Shown here: positions 22,997-33,721 of the stretch, one piece after another
How the letters are laid out: the number at the start of each line of letters is the position of its first letter
How positions within the stretch are numbered: the first letter of the stretch is position 1
Assembly (NCBI RefSeq): GCF_030272615.1
Contig: NC_081411.1
Span: forward strand, 42,831,140 to 42,895,139
Length of the DNA: 64,000 nucleotides
Direction: 5' to 3'
DNA from: Cryptomeria japonica
Lineage: Eukaryota; Streptophyta; Pinopsida; Cupressales; Cupressaceae
The notes under the pieces: generated by a model
The model's database searches: none
What the model saw: the letters and a program-made list of their open reading frames with translations, nothing else
What the model was told of the DNA's origin: nothing
Made by a program: the position numbers and the translations under genes

Positions 22997-25168
22997 TCGA
23001 CGATTCTCATTGAGGAGACCAAAGAATACAATGTGGGGACTCCTGAAAACCCTCATATCATACATCTGGCATCTCTTCTCACTCCAGAGGAACAACCTCA
23101 ATTTATAGAGTTCTTCCAGAAGCGTCAAATCAACTTTGCATGGTCATATGCAGACATGCCTGGACTTGATCCTGATTTAGTTATGCATCATCTCACAGTA
23201 GCAAAAGGGGCCAAACCTGTCAAATAGAAGCTTCGTAAGATGCATCCTCAGATTGCCGTGCTAGTCAAAACAGAACTCAAGAAACTCCTGGATGTTGGTT
23301 TCATTAGACCAATTGATTATGCAGAATGGATCTCTAACATTGTGCCAGTTGGCAAACCAAAAGGGGGCATCCGCATTTGTACAGACTTCAGAGATCTGAA
23401 TAAGGCATGTCCTAAGGATGACTTCCCTCTACCAAATATTGACATCATAGTGGATTTGACAGCAGGACATGCCATGCTTTCACTCATGGATGGCTTTTCA
23501 GGATACAATCAAATAAAGATCGCACCAGAGGACCAACATAAGACAGCCTTCACGTGTCCATGGGGCACATACTACTGGAATGTAATGCCTTTTGGTCTAA
23601 AGAATGCAGGAGCGACCTGTCAAAGAGCAATGACCACCATCTTCCATGACATGATGCATACTATGATGGAAGATTATGTGGATGATTTACTGGCAAAATC
23701 ACTTACTAGAGAAGGACATCTTCACATCTTAGATAAGATCTTTGATAGACTGGAACAATACCATGTTCGACTCAACCCAAAGAAATGTGTTTTTGGAGTG
23801 ACCTTTGGGAAGCTTCTAGGATACATTGTCTCAAGCAAAGGCATTGAGGTCGATCCAGCAAAGGTTAAGGCAATCATGGACATGCCACCACCAAGGAATA
23901 TCAGTCAGCTAAGAACACTACAAGGACGGCTTCAATCCATCCGCAGATTCAATGCACAATTGGCTGATAAGTGTCACCCATTCACACATCTGCTACACAA
24001 GAACATCCGCTTTCAGTGGGATGACAAATGCCAACAAGCCTTTCAGGCACTCAAAGACTATCTCATGAATCCACCATTGTTGACACCACCAGATCCAAGT
24101 AGACCGTTGTTACTTTATATCTCAGCGACAAGTACAGCATTAGGTGTATTACTGGCACAACATAATGCAGAAGGCAAAGAGTGTGCTGTATACTACATCT
24201 CTCGCACACTGGTTGGCTATGAACTCAATTACACACCTATTGAGCAAGCTTGCCTAGCAGTAATCCTGGCAGCCACTAAATTATGGCACTATCTATTGAC
24301 GCACAAGGTACAGCTCATCGCAAAGATTGATCCACTCAAGTACTTACTCAGCAAAGAAACATTGACAGGTCGCTTGGCCAAATGGGTGATGATTCTAAGC
24401 GAATTTGACATTGAGTATGTGGACCGTAAGGCTATCAAAGGTCAAGTTATTGCAGATCAGTTGGCCGATGCACCACTCATAGGTGATCATCCTCTCATTT
24501 CCAATTTTCTAGATGAAGAGATATTCATGATCACAACAGCACAACCATGGAAACTATATTTTGATGGTTCATACACTAGGCACGGCTCGGGGGCAGGCAT
24601 TCTATTTATCACACCTCAAGGTGATAGCATCCCGAAGTCTTACAGGCTCACATTTCCATGCACAAACAACATAGCAGAATATGAGGCTTTGATCACAGGA
24701 CTCAGGCTAGCCATACAATGGAAATTAAAAGAACTACAAGTATATGGCGATTCACAACTAGTCATTCGACAAGCAACAGATGAGTATCAGACCAAGGATG
24801 ATAAACTCATGCCATACAAGCAAATGGTGGACAGACTAAAGACATCATTCACAACTATCACTTTTGAGCAGATACCAAGAGATCAGAATCGAGCTGCTGA
24901 TGCTATGGCTACCATCGCATCTCTCCTAGATCTTCCACAGAATTCAACACGCTACGAGTTCTTGGTAGAACAGCTTTGGATTCCCGCTTATGATATCCCT
25001 GAATCCGAAATGATATGTCACCTTGTAGGTTCTGAATCCCCATGGTACGGTGATTTCTACACCTATCTCCGCGATCACACCCTTCCTCCTAACCAATCAA
25101 ATAACCAACGTAAAACCTTCATTCGCCAAACTGCTCGATATACCATTATTGCCGAAACCCTATACTGA
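22997..25168 (+). pseudogene. Reverse transcriptase, RNase H and archaeal-type RNase H
   Basis: Pol homology begins near 23033 and continues through TAG 23225. RT motifs: F-I-R-P-I-D-Y-A-E-W, R-I-C-T-D-F-R-D-L-N-K-A, L-M-D-G-F-S-G-Y-N-Q-I, P-F-G-L-K-N-A-G-A, and the catalytic Y-V-D-D at 23675-23686. A Ty3-type RNase H follows (24090-24480) with a changed first active-site region (L-Y-I-S-A-T). A second, archaeal-type RNase H lies at about 24545-24910 with F-D-G-S, A-E-Y-E-A, Y-G-D-S-Q-L and R-A-A-D-A-M, so all four acidic residues are present. In Tat-clade elements the second enzyme is thought to supply activity the first has lost. TGA 25166-25168 ends the piece. Confidence 0.94.
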
Positions 25169-26299
25169 CGTAGTCTTGATGGTACTCTCCTTCGATGTCT
25201 GGAACAAGATGAGATAACAAAGGCTTTGGAAGAGGTACATGAAGGAATTTGCGGGACTCACTCAAGTGGTCCATCACTAGCCAAGAAACTCATGCGAGCT
25301 GGATACTATTGGCCATCTATGGAAAAGGATTCCTACTACTTTGTCAGAAAATGCAAGAAATGTCAAGTTCATGGCGACCTGATACATGCACCAGCACAGG
25401 AACTACAACCAATCACAACACCATGGCCTTTTTGCCAATGGGGCCTTGACCTTGTGGGTAAAATCCATCCATCTTCATCCAATGGCCATAAATTCATTAT
25501 TACCGCCACCGAATATTTCACCAAGTGGATTGAAGCTGTTCCACTTACCCAAGTCACCGGCAAGCAGATCGCCTCATTCATCCTCAATTACATCATCTGC
25601 CGGTATGGTGTACCCATGTCCATTGTCACAGATAACGGTCTTCCTTTCAAAAATCAAGATGTCCGTGAGCTTTGTGAGAAATTTCATATCCAACACCGCT
25701 TTTCCACTCCCTATTACCCACAAGGCAATGGTCAGGCTGAAGCATCCAATAAAAACATATTGAGGATCCTAAAGAAGACAGTCAATGATGTCGGCCGTGA
25801 TTGGCATGTTCAATTGAATCCAGCGCTATGGGCATATCGAACTAGCATTCGGACCCCTACAGGTGCAACTCCTTATTCATTGGTCTATGGTGCTGAAGCT
25901 ATCCTACCTATTGAGGTCAAGATACCATCCTTACGAGTTTCATTGCACAATCTCATCGATGATGAAGCATACAGAGTATCCCGTCTTCAGGACTTGGAGT
26001 TACTTGATGAGAAGCGACAAGCTGCATATAATCATCTCAAAGCATATCAGCAACGCATGAGTAGAAACTACAATCACCGAGTTTGATCTCGTACATTTGA
26101 GGTAGGTGATCTTGTTCTTCGAGAGAATCATCGCAACCAACCAAACAGAGAACATCAAGGCAAGTTTGAATCAAACTGGCTGGGCCCATATGTTGTTACT
26201 GCTGTGTTCGGGTCCGGGGCATATCAGTTGGCTACACCAGAAGGAGAACCGCTTGCAGATCCAATCAATAGCATGCACCTCAAAAGGTTTTATACCTAA
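25169..26299 (+). pseudogene. Integrase with C-terminal chromatin/DNA-binding region
   Basis: The HHCC zinc domain spans about 25226-25380 (V-H-E-G-I-C-G-T-H ... C-K-K-C). The catalytic core has D in G-L-D-L-V-G (about 25445), D in T-D-N-G (25631-25633) and E in G-Q-A-E-A-S-N (about 25738), the D,D-35-E triad. After TGA 26084-26086 the frame continues with V-G-D-L-V-L and a G-P-Y-V-V module, ending at TAA 26297-26299. No chromodomain is visible, in keeping with Tat elements. It joins the linear cDNA to host DNA, giving the 5-bp target duplication seen here. Confidence 0.93.
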
Positions 26300-29060
26300 G
26301 GTGTACAGAGCATCAGGCTCCCCTACATATCAGCAAATACCAAAAACATTCAGAAAATGTCCTAAAGAAAATACAAAAACATTCAAAAAAGTAAAGAAAA
26401 ATCATGCATCCAAACGGTGAACAACCACTCCAGTGGCACCTTGGGTAAGTACGATGGTGAAAACCTGGCAAACAGGCGCCACTCGTAAAGGCAATGGTTC
26501 TAGTATCTTTCCGGCTTGTTGCGATCATATTCATGCACACATCCATCCATCCCAACCATGGCTTGTTATTTGATCTGCAATTAAGATAGTACTCCATGCG
26601 TCTAGCATCCCACCTTTTCATAATCAGGTCTGCAAACTAGGGGCAATACCCTTACCCTAGTGATGGAAGTGGATTCTACATTGTCTTATATATCATTACA
26701 CTCTTCATTCAGGCAATCATCAGAAAATATCAAAAACATTCACAAACAATACAAAATCCAAAAACATTCAAAAATGACTCACAAAATCCACAAACATTCA
26801 AAAAACTATTACACAAAATCCAAAAACATCAAAAAACCATCGAAAATCACCCAAAAACATGACAAGACCTTGTACATATTCATCCGATCAGACACAAAAC
26901 AAACATTGAGAAAACTACTCACACACTGACCATTTATCAATCGACCAAAACAATTGACTTCAACAATCCACAACCTGTCTTAAAACAAGGATGCATCCTT
27001 CCTTACCAAAACAAAGACAAGATGACATTTTCTTTGACAAGAAAATTCTGTTAGGCTATCAAATACTTGGTTGATTTGTGAGTACAATCGTTTGTTTATC
27101 TGTATCAGAATCTTTCAGCATTGTTTTGTATCGTTTGCGCATTATTTTCGATGAAGTTCTGGGGCATGTACTAATGGTGTCTACGTGGGAAGTTCACTAA
27201 GCTACGTGATCCTATGCAAAAATATAGTCATAGATCACTACGGCTTGCTGACTACAGTGTATACCTCGACCATATGGGCATGAACCATTACCAAGGATCC
27301 ATATTCTTTCTTCTTTATGTATATACTGTTTGGTTGCAGATACAATGCTCATCCTTTGGTTCCTCTTCCTCCAAATTGGATAAAGGTTTTTATTTTCTTA
27401 GTATGGTATGAACTTGTCTCAGGATCTGATCAGCCTAAGATCAAGGAGGACGATCCAAGTCATGCACAAAAGGAGATAATCCTTGTCTGTTCCGCAAGCA
27501 ATACTCTGGTCGACTTGACCCTTATATCAAGTCGTTTGTATTAACTTGCTATATTAAAATCTATGAAAGAAATACTCAGGTCATCTTGAATTATTGTGTC
27601 AAGATGCTTGTATTCTCTTCCAACACTTTAAAGCTCAATGATGAAAATAGAGCACTATGGATCGTCATTTCACCTCATCTGATTATACATTTGCATTCCG
27701 TTGCATATCACCCATCCATTCATTCATATGTAGCATTTACATGCAAAAATGACTAAAAGCTGGTCTTGGATACAAATCACGACCGAATACTCTGATACAT
27801 CATCAATGCATCATGCAAACATCTTAAAAACCTTGCATTCCTCATGGTCATATCATCATTTCATTTAGGTGCATCTTGCATTACGTCCATTCATGTCATT
27901 TTTAAACTTAACCATTGCATATAGTTCATTGTTGACATTAGTTTTCATTACAATCATTTGCATCATTGTATCAATCATAAATAATTAGATCCATTCATGG
28001 GATTAAATTGTCTTTGATTGTATTAAATTATTTAATAAAGCATTCATATAGTGTTAATTATCCATTATCATTTTATTATCTTTTCATCATTTATCATTTG
28101 CATTCATTTCTTTATAGTTAAAAAATGCATTCACTCATTACTAAGTATCTTATTATGCTCATTTTAAGATTCATTCACCTTGCATTCATTATCATTACAT
28201 TAAGGTGCAGATACTATACCCATTAGTTATAGTATCATCCCATTATCATTTGTACTTACAAACATATTTAACGCATTTTAGATTCATAAGACCATTTGTT
28301 TACAAAACATTGGTTCATACCATTTCATATATCCATTTTACGTATGCATGCATTTAAAACACATTATCATATAAACACTTGTACTTTACATTTGTTTATC
28401 CATTTACATTCATTTACCACATCATCATATACACATTTGTACTTTACATTTTGTTTCTCCATATTACATTCATCTAAACACATCTAGATGCATATCCATA
28501 CATAAAATCATTCATCTAAACCATTGCATTAACATCGTCACATAAATCATCTTATCATTGCATCGCAATAGGAAACACCATAAATCCTGTTCATAAACTC
28601 ATCATAAAAACATACATCATAAACATCTCAACCTGCATTCATATGTCAGTATCTCACATCATAACTCATCATAAACATACATCATAAACATCTCAACCTG
28701 CATTCATATGTCAGTATCTCACATCATAACTCATCATAAAAACATACATCATAAACATCTCAACCTGCATTCATATGTCAGTATCTCACATCATAACTCA
28801 TCATAAAAACATGCATAAAAGAAACATCTCATTAAATGCATACATATACACACATACATCTAAGCAATAAATCATCATCATGCATAAACATCCATCCATA
28901 ATCACATGCATATCATCACAACTATGGGATCTCCTCATATATATCATCTCATATATCAGAGTACAATGAAGTCTACAAAATCGGCTGTCAAGAGCCATCC
29001 GAGATACAGTCCATCAATAGACAAAGATACAATACATATATGCAAAAATGCTCTCTCAAA
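26300..29060 (+). other. G-poor 3' untranslated region between pol and the antisense gene
   Basis: No supported ORF. The plus strand is rich in A, C and T and poor in G, with recurring aaaaacattcaaaaa blocks (26330-26860) and cattcat/catcat blocks (27650-28900). Element 2 has a matching region downstream of its integrase with the complementary repeats (about 58200-58350). Tat/Ogre elements are known for fast-changing 3' regions that seed satellite repeats. Confidence 0.6.
28598..28812 (+). repeat. Three tandem copies of a 65-67-bp unit
   Basis: The block ctcaacctgcattcatatgt begins at 28627, 28692 and 28759. The surrounding acatcataaactcatcataa sequence is repeated with it. The copies are almost identical, so the amplification is recent compared with the coding decay. 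Confidence 0.92.
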
Positions 29061-29067
29061 TGCCGCT

Positions 29068-31816
29068 CTAGCCAGATGCTGTACCAGCACCACCCCTACC
29101 TACTCCACCACTGGTACCTGCACCACCTGATCCATCTCTCCGTGGAGGCCTCATCGAACCCCCGCTCCCTCCTGCATCTCCTAATCTATCTCGCCTCAAA
29201 GGACCCATCACTCCCCCACTGCTCTGCATCCTCTGTGATCGCTCGGATCTCGTCTGCCGCATCTGAGTATAACTGAGAGCTCGCTAACTGAATGGCACAA
29301 CCTGCTCATATAAACCTCACCAGTACTCTATCTCAACCTGTGCTCGCCCAAACTGCCTCATAATCTCCCCTGTAGGACCCTGTGCTCCTACTCCCACTCG
29401 GACTCTCTCCTGCAGCTCCGCCAATCTCTCCACCACCGTATCTCTCTCCTGCAGCACCACTGTCAGCTCTGACTCCCATGCAAATAGTTGCACATCCCTA
29501 GCTGCTACCTCCGCCTCTAATCTCTCCACCCGGGTCTGCAAATAACCTATCATATGATCCCGCAGATCCCCTGTACCTCCCTCCCCCATGTCCATGGCTG
29601 CTGCACCTGTATCACCCCCTCCACTAGGTCCCTCCCCTGCACCACCTCTCCTGCACCACCCTCTCCTGCACCTGTATCCATCGGGATCTCTCTCTCCATC
29701 CCCCTCCCACTCAGCTGCACTCCTCCCTGCATCAAAGGACCCTGTGATATCTGCAGAGGTAGTCCACCTCTCCCTCTCCGTTGCCTCAGCATCCCCAAAC
29801 CTCCTCCACCTCCTCCACCTCCTCCTCCTCCTCCTCCACCTCCTCCTCCATCTCCTCCTCCTCCATCTCCTCCTCCTTGACCTCCTACTCTCCGTCCTCA
29901 TCCTCGTCCACTCTCATCCTCAAATGATGGGATTGGCTCAGCTGGGTCTGATATCCGCAGGATCGGGTGCGCCGCCCGATACTGTGTATACTCTGCTGTC
30001 ACACCTGCATCCACGACCCTCGATCGTAAGTCCCATGGCCTCGCCTGCAGTGTCCGAAACTCTGCCAATGCTTGATCATACGGTAGCACTGGACCCCATG
30101 CATACCGCTCTCGGATCACTCATGCATACTCCCCTGATCCGATAGGCAGTCCCTGCTACCGTCCAAACTGCCTCATCACCCGTCCTGGCACCTGTCTCTC
30201 CACATGATACGAGGTCCTCCCAATGAGGAATCAAGTCATGAAGTAATATGGTAGTGCCTCTGCATCATCCTCCCATGGCTCACACTCCAAGTATGGCCGC
30301 CAGATCACTGCATCTAGGTCATCCAATGCCTGCCGCCACCACTCTAACTTCCCCAAGTGGGGCTGACTCATCATGCCACTGTACATAAACATGTATGGCT
30401 GGTCCACGGCTCTGAATCTGAGACTCATTGGTCGAGTCACTGGTAGGTGCTCCCATGCCCACACATGCAGCAGCGTCATGCCCACTGCTGGCGACCCTCG
30501 CCCTCTGTACACTACCTCGTGTAACTCCTGATACATGTGCGCTAACACGCACGGCCCCCAGGCATATCGGGTCCCCTCAGTCACCATCATCTCTATCACC
30601 TGTCCCCATCCCACCGCCAATCCATGTGACCGCCTGTCTAGACACAGAAGTCCTCCCACGATCCCTGACAATACTGCTGGAAGGGGCTCATATAGTGCCG
30701 CTATATCCTCCCATGCGATCGAGCCATCATCAATATATACATCATCCTCAAAAATCCTCTGACAAGACACCATCCCCCAGGATCTATCATATGTCACTAG
30801 CTCTCCCCAAATCAGAATCCAGAGGATACGCCACACGTCCTCCAAAGTCACCATCATCTCTCCCTGGGCTAAATGAAACGTGCACGTCTCACTATACCAT
30901 CGCTCTACCAATGCTGTGATCAGGCCGTGATTCATCCGAATCACGGGCATGTGCATCACCTCATACAGGCTAGTGGCTGCAATACAGTCTATCTCTATCT
31001 GTGTCAACCGATCTCGCAATCCCTGTGTCGCGGGGTGGCGCTCGCGTAACTGCAACACGCGCAGATCCTCCTGCACATCGACATTCATCCAACCACCATC
31101 AGTTGTTTTGTTATCAAACTTTCTTAAGTTTAAACTTAGACTATCATCAGATACTTTGATCAAGTATCTTCGGGTCTCAACAGGTAAGCAATCATGGCCG
31201 CCTAGACTTCAACAGGCATTTATCCTAACAAATGACCTAAGTCTCATCGGGCCGCTATGGTTCAAAACAACTCCCACTTCACCTTGCCACCCATCAATCA
31301 TTAGGCATCAGGAGATTTATTTTGTCCGAAACTGGGGCATCTTGTTATACTAAGGCAAAAGCACTATTTTATCTACAATAGCACTAAATCTACACAATAG
31401 CACTACAACCACATCAATAGCGCTCAAACCAGACTACAATAGCGCTACAAAACCAAAAGCGCTAAATCCGCTATACAATAGCGCTATTACACGTCAATAG
31501 TGCTCAATTAACCCTACGATAGCGCTACTTAGATAGAAGCGCTAAAACTTGCATCCACTAGCGCTAATGCATGCAAAAGCGCTCAAACTAAACTATAATA
31601 GCGCTATTGCGGCACAATAGCGCTAATTCATGGAGCAAAAGCACTAAAACCATAGTTCCAGCACTCTTGCTCCGACTTAACTTTGACTCAGCTAAAAACA
31701 TATTAAAAATGCTTGAAAAATGAATTTTCGAATTTGCGTACCGCTGGTCCATAGTCGGCTGGGTGCTGGAACCGTCGGACTCGCTCGAATCGGTGCTCGG
31801 TGATCGGAAACGGCAT
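29068..31816 (-). pseudogene. Antisense accessory gene of element 1: plant mobile domain (PMD) protein, two exons
   Basis: Proposed exon 1: 31816-31742 (25 codons, begins M-P-F-P-I-T-E-H, ends Y-G-P-A, GT donor). Intron: 31741-31071 (671 nt, ends tgtgcag). Exon 2 starts at 31070; the frame is also open upstream to an ATG at 31163. Exon 2 holds the PMD pattern (PF10536, MAIN/MAIL1-like): L-I-T-A-L-V-E-R-W, T-F-H-L-x3-G-E-M-M-V-T-L-E-D-V, and C-V-L-A-H-M-Y-Q-E-L-H-E. Stops at 30231-30233, near 30153 and 30120 and at 29898 break it. A Gly-rich GGA-repeat run (about 29800-29880) changes frame, and the last part (29901-29068) is charged with a coiled coil (R-V-E-R-L-E-A-E-V). Both splice sites are placed by comparison with element 2 at 54408-56822: exon 1 and the first 16 residues of exon 2 have equal length in both. 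PMD proteins are known in plant transposons and in host silencing and genome-stability genes. Confidence 0.78.
31360..31665 (-). repeat. Phased array of TAGCGCTATTG motifs in the intron of the antisense gene
   Basis: Sixteen motif cores (AGCGCT or AGCACT/AGTGCT variants) start at 31360, 31380, 31399, 31419, 31441, 31458, 31480, 31499, 31521, 31538, 31560, 31578, 31600, 31619, 31640 and 31660: 15 intervals over 300 bp, mean 20.0 bp. The plus strand shows CAATAGCGCT, so the motif reads TAGCGCTATTG in the direction of the antisense transcript, as the leader array does for gag. Spacer sequences differ. Confidence 0.93.
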
Positions 31817-31912
31817 CGTAGCTCCTCCTTGCTCCTTCAAATGTCACTATCAGAGCTCTAGTTTTCAACTGGTCGCGGTCACAAATGATCCTATTTTCAC
31901 CCCTTTCACCCC

Positions 31913-31919
31913 ATTTATA
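31913..31919 (-). promoter_or_regulatory. TATA box of the antisense PMD gene
   Basis: TATAAAT on the minus strand within a purine-rich stretch, 97 bases upstream of the exon 1 ATG at 31816. Element 2 has TATATAA 75 bases upstream of its exon 1 ATG. The matching layout supports an independent promoter pointing against gag-pol. Confidence 0.65.
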
Positions 31920-32215
31920 CCCCCCGCCGTCACTGTAACTTCGCCCCGCTCATCGCCGTGGTCCTCGTGAACTTCCTGAGCCCCCCATTTCTCCATGTTT
32001 CCCCCGATTTCTTCTATTTTTCACCAGTATACCTAACTTCTTCTCTTCTACCACCCTGCCCATTTTCATTCTTTTTCGAGAGATCGCCCGATTTTTCAAA
32101 AAATTTCGGCCCATCTCTCGAGGGGGCATACCACCCATTAAATTTATATTTTATGGGGCATTTCTTCACACCTATTTTTCTTTCTTTGAAACGATGCGAT
32201 AAACCACACCGTCTC

Positions 32216-32228
32216 AAAGAGGGGCAAA
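32216..32228 (+). promoter_or_regulatory. Polypurine tract of Tat element 1
   Basis: aaagaggggcaaa directly abuts the TG of the 3' LTR at 32229. The family uses such a tract as the RNase H-resistant primer for plus-strand synthesis. Confidence 0.8.
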
Positions 32229-33716
32229 TGTAGTCACATAAATCTGTCCATTTTAATTAAATGAATATTTCGTATTTATTTGATTAAAAATCCACTAGCC
32301 ATAAATTAATTAAATTAATATTTAATTAATTCATCCCCAAACATTCTTCTATTAATTAAATAAATTATCCAATTTATTTTAATTAATTCATTAAATCAAA
32401 TTTCAATCAATTAAATAAATAAAATCTATTTATTTAATTAAATCCCCTTTTCCTCTTTTAAATAAATTAAATAAAACATTTATTTAAATCATTATCCTCC
32501 CCCACTTGCATTTTCCTACAAATGCAACTTGCACACATTTATTAAAATAAATGAATTTTATTTTTAATAAAATCCTATTTTTCCTCACCCACCAAATCCA
32601 CTTGCAAAAATCTAATCCCCTTCTAGATTCTTCTAACCCCTTCCTAATTAGCCTAATCCATCCCCTAATTATTGTCACATTCCTAAGCAAAATGGAGTCA
32701 CTTCTCAAAGTCTAAAAGTCTTTGATAACCATTAAAGGCTTTCAACCTTCAACCACTTAATTCCTCAAAGTCTATGATAACCATTAAAGGCTTTCAACCT
32801 ACAACCACTTAAATCTTCAAAGTCTTTGATAACCATTAAAAGCTTTCAACTTTCAACCACTTAATCCCCAAAGTCTCCAATAACCATTAATGGTTAATTC
32901 AACCTTTCCACATGGTTAAAACATTTGTTTTGACTCAACCTCTACCCAACCCAAGGGTCTCATCAAGCCTTCAATGCTTTGACCATGATTATCTCTTAAT
33001 CATTTGCACAAAGGTTTATCCTTGGATTAATTCCTAATTCAGTGGGTAATCCTAATTTAGGCTTGACCCTTAACCTTTAGATAACCATGAGGTCTTCTCA
33101 GGCCTTTAATGCCTCCAACCTCTTCTTTCAACCCAACCCTATGTTGACATTTGTCACCATTTCATTGGTGTCAATTGTGCACATGGATTCCCAACTTTCA
33201 AGCTTGACCCTTGATTAAACCATTCAATCCTGGCCATCCATTGCTCCATTTTTCCTATAAATAGAGCCCATTCCTTCATAAACCAAATCCTGAAAACTTG
33301 TAAGCATTTAGACTATAGACATTTTTAGAGAGCATTTAGCATAGCATAACTAAATCTTGTCTTTTTGGTTAAAATACATCATTTTAGCATTAAATTAGTT
33401 TTTCATTTCATATTTGGAGCTATACTACAATCTCAATCCTCCATAAGCATCCATAGTGCAAAAAGCTGCTGAGAGCTACACTATTTTGGAACTTGGAGAG
33501 GAGAGGAACAAGGGAGAAGGAGCTAATATCATGCTAAGAGATAGTTGGAGATGTCTCATTATCTTTACTTCTTTAGTTAGATTCATTTGCATGTTTTTAG
33601 TGTCTCTTTTGGAATGCCTTCATATGTTTTAGTTTCAGATTGACTAACGCTAATGCTTTGTGTGTTTTGTGTTGTTTGATCTTAAACTAGCCATTGTGCC
33701 ATTTAGGAGGGCATCA
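32229..33716 (+). repeat. 3' LTR of Tat element 1
   Basis: Same length, ends and internal features as the 5' LTR. Differences seen by eye include scattered transitions and transversions only, no indels. It is followed by the target duplication ctttc at 33717-33721. Confidence 0.96.
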
Positions 33717-33721
33717 CTTTC

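Larger units (their letters stand above)
19013..26299 (+). pseudogene. gag-pol polyprotein of Tat element 1, single frame with six stops
   Basis: One frame runs from the ATG at 19013 to TAA at 26297-26299, 2,428 codons, with no frameshift. It is interrupted by TGA 19877-19879, TAA 21563-21565, TGA 22994-22996, TAG 23225-23227, TGA 25166-25168 and TGA 26084-26086. Homology to Ty3/gypsy polyproteins runs on across the stops. Domain order: Gag, zinc-knuckle-like motif, protease, G-patch-like motif, long Pro/Ser/Thr-rich linker, reverse transcriptase, RNase H, archaeal-type RNase H, integrase. Placement of RT before integrase is that of Ty3/gypsy elements. The pieces are described separately below. 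Proteins could at most be made in truncated form. Confidence 0.94.
14685..33716 (+). mobile_element. Complete Tat-type Ty3/gypsy LTR retrotransposon, 19.0 kb
   Basis: LTRs at 14685-16172 and 32229-33716 are both 1,488 bp, begin TG and end CA, and differ at only about 15 positions by eye (about 99% identity). The 5-bp target duplication ctttc flanks it at 14680-14684 and 33717-33721. A primer site, polypurine tract, gag-pol and an antisense accessory gene lie between. The extra archaeal-type RNase H after the normal one marks the Tat clade (the group that includes Ogre and Retand). Gag-pol is one frame (19013-26299) with six stops, so this copy cannot make a full polyprotein. It is nested in copy 1 of a 3-kb tandem duplication, whose other copy keeps the uninterrupted site. 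Confidence 0.96.

Noticed and set aside
29554-30145. Pro/His/Leu-rich ORFs on the plus strand
   Set aside because: They are complements of the Gly/Arg-rich repeat and coiled-coil part of the antisense PMD gene.
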